The position numbers and the translations under genes were made by a program. The notes under the pieces are model-generated. The model was not told the origin of the DNA. It did no database searches and worked only from the letters and a program-made list of their open reading frames with translations. A stretch of 6,642 bases of DNA, from NCBI GenBank assembly GCA_019242465.1, contig JAFAVL010000305.1:1-6642 (forward strand), given 5' to 3'. The DNA comes from Chroococcidiopsidaceae cyanobacterium CP_BM_RX_35 (GTDB taxonomy: Bacteria > Cyanobacteriota > Cyanobacteriia > Cyanobacteriales > Chroococcidiopsidaceae). Shown in pieces: positions 6,126 to 6,642 of this stretch (within the stretch, counting starts at the first letter, position 1; the number at the start of each line of letters is the position of its first letter).

Positions 6126-6642
6126 TCACCTAATCGTGCTGTGAAGGTTGGTCGTAAGTAGTGTTGGGATTAAAGCTTTAGCCTGTTCGCTTGGCAGGGG
6201 TGGTGAGAAGAGATAGCCTTGACCATACTGACACCCTAGTTCTCTCAAGAGGTTGGCTTGCTCTAATGTCTCTATGCCTTCAGCAACGACATCCAACCCC
6301 AATTTTTGAGCTAGATTGATGATAGCTCTGACGATTTCTAGGCTTTGGCTTTCTCCATTAACACCTAATTGATTGACAAACGAGTAGTCAATCTTCAATG
6401 CGTCAATAGGGAAATCATTGAGTCGGCTCAAGGAAGAGTAACCTGTGCCGAAGTCGTCAATGTGCAACTGTACTTGCAAGTCCCGCAATTGACCTAGGGT
6501 AGTCATTGCTAGTTCAGAACTTGCCGTGATCGCCGTTTCGGTAATTTCTAGTTTGAGGCATCTAGAGTCAAGCCCCGTCTCCTGCAGAATTGCTGACACC
6601 CGTGCGACTAGATCGAGTTGCGTAAATTGCAGCCCCGATAGA
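6126..6642 (-). CDS. EAL-domain protein, probable cyclic-di-GMP phosphodiesterase (C-terminal part, cut by right edge)
   Basis: This is the C-terminal 171 residues of an EAL domain; the frame runs off the right edge, so the N-terminus and the EAL signature itself are not visible. What is seen fits an active enzyme: LSGLQF (the end of the N-x-S-x-x-Q motif), E32 in KLEITE, D62-D63 in HIDDFGTGYSSL (loop 6), K83 in ALKIDYSFV, E121 in AEGIE and Q141 in YGQGYLFSPPLP. In this family these residues bind metal and hydrolyse cyclic-di-GMP to pGpG. LKID is followed by Tyr where Arg is most common. A GTG inside the frame at 6599 is not a real start, because the family sequence continues upstream of it. 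Cyanobacterial EAL domains are usually fused to GGDEF, PAS, GAF or receiver domains, so upstream sensory domains are likely but unseen. The gene ends 193 nt before the gyrA start on the same strand. Confidence 0.93.
   Translation of the reverse strand, partial: LSGLQFTQLDLVARVSAILQETGLDSRCLKLEITETAITASSELAMTTLGQLRDLQVQLHIDDFGTGYSSLSRLNDFPIDALKIDYSFVNQLGVNGESQSLEIVRAIINLAQKLGLDVVAEGIETLEQANLLRELGCQYGQGYLFSPPLPSEQAKALIPTLLTTNLHSTIR

Overview
This window looks like cyanobacterial chromosome. It holds four exact HIP1 octamers (GCGATCGC), a GyrA of the cyanobacterial type, and a G/C-rich interspersed palindromic repeat. The genus cannot be fixed from this sequence. All genes have a housekeeping or general metabolic character, and I see no phage, transposase, CRISPR, toxin or other defence gene.

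Layout from left to right: (1) 1-598, minus strand, the N-terminal 199 residues of a Rieske non-heme iron oxygenase that continues past the left edge. (2) A 130-base divergent intergenic region. (3) 729-1613, plus strand, an alpha/beta hydrolase. (4) 1576-3204, minus strand, apolipoprotein N-acyltransferase (lnt), whose 3' end overlaps the hydrolase 3' end tail to tail by 38 bases. (5) 3205-3334, the gap between gyrA and lnt, which contains one copy of the 70-bp repeat and a G-rich tail. (6) 3335-5932, minus strand, gyrA. (7) 5933-6125, the gyrA leader and promoter region. (8) 6126-6642, minus strand, the C-terminal part of an EAL-domain (cyclic-di-GMP phosphodiesterase type) protein cut by the right edge.

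gyrA and lnt lie in the same direction and may share a transcript starting near 6020, although their products (DNA supercoiling and lipoprotein maturation) are not functionally linked. The EAL gene reads toward gyrA with no clear terminator between them. The hydrolase and the Rieske gene are divergent, so the hydrolase is not in either operon.

The most notable structure is the repeat. Two perfectly identical 70-bp copies lie in inverted orientation 655 bp apart. One is in the gyrA-lnt gap. The other lies inside lnt and is translated in frame as a loop insert, keeping the ORF open and all three catalytic residues downstream. A second feature is an in-frame 15-bp tandem repeat in gyrA that encodes an acidic linker. 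I do not see a new multi-gene system here; the interest lies in repeat invasion of essential genes.
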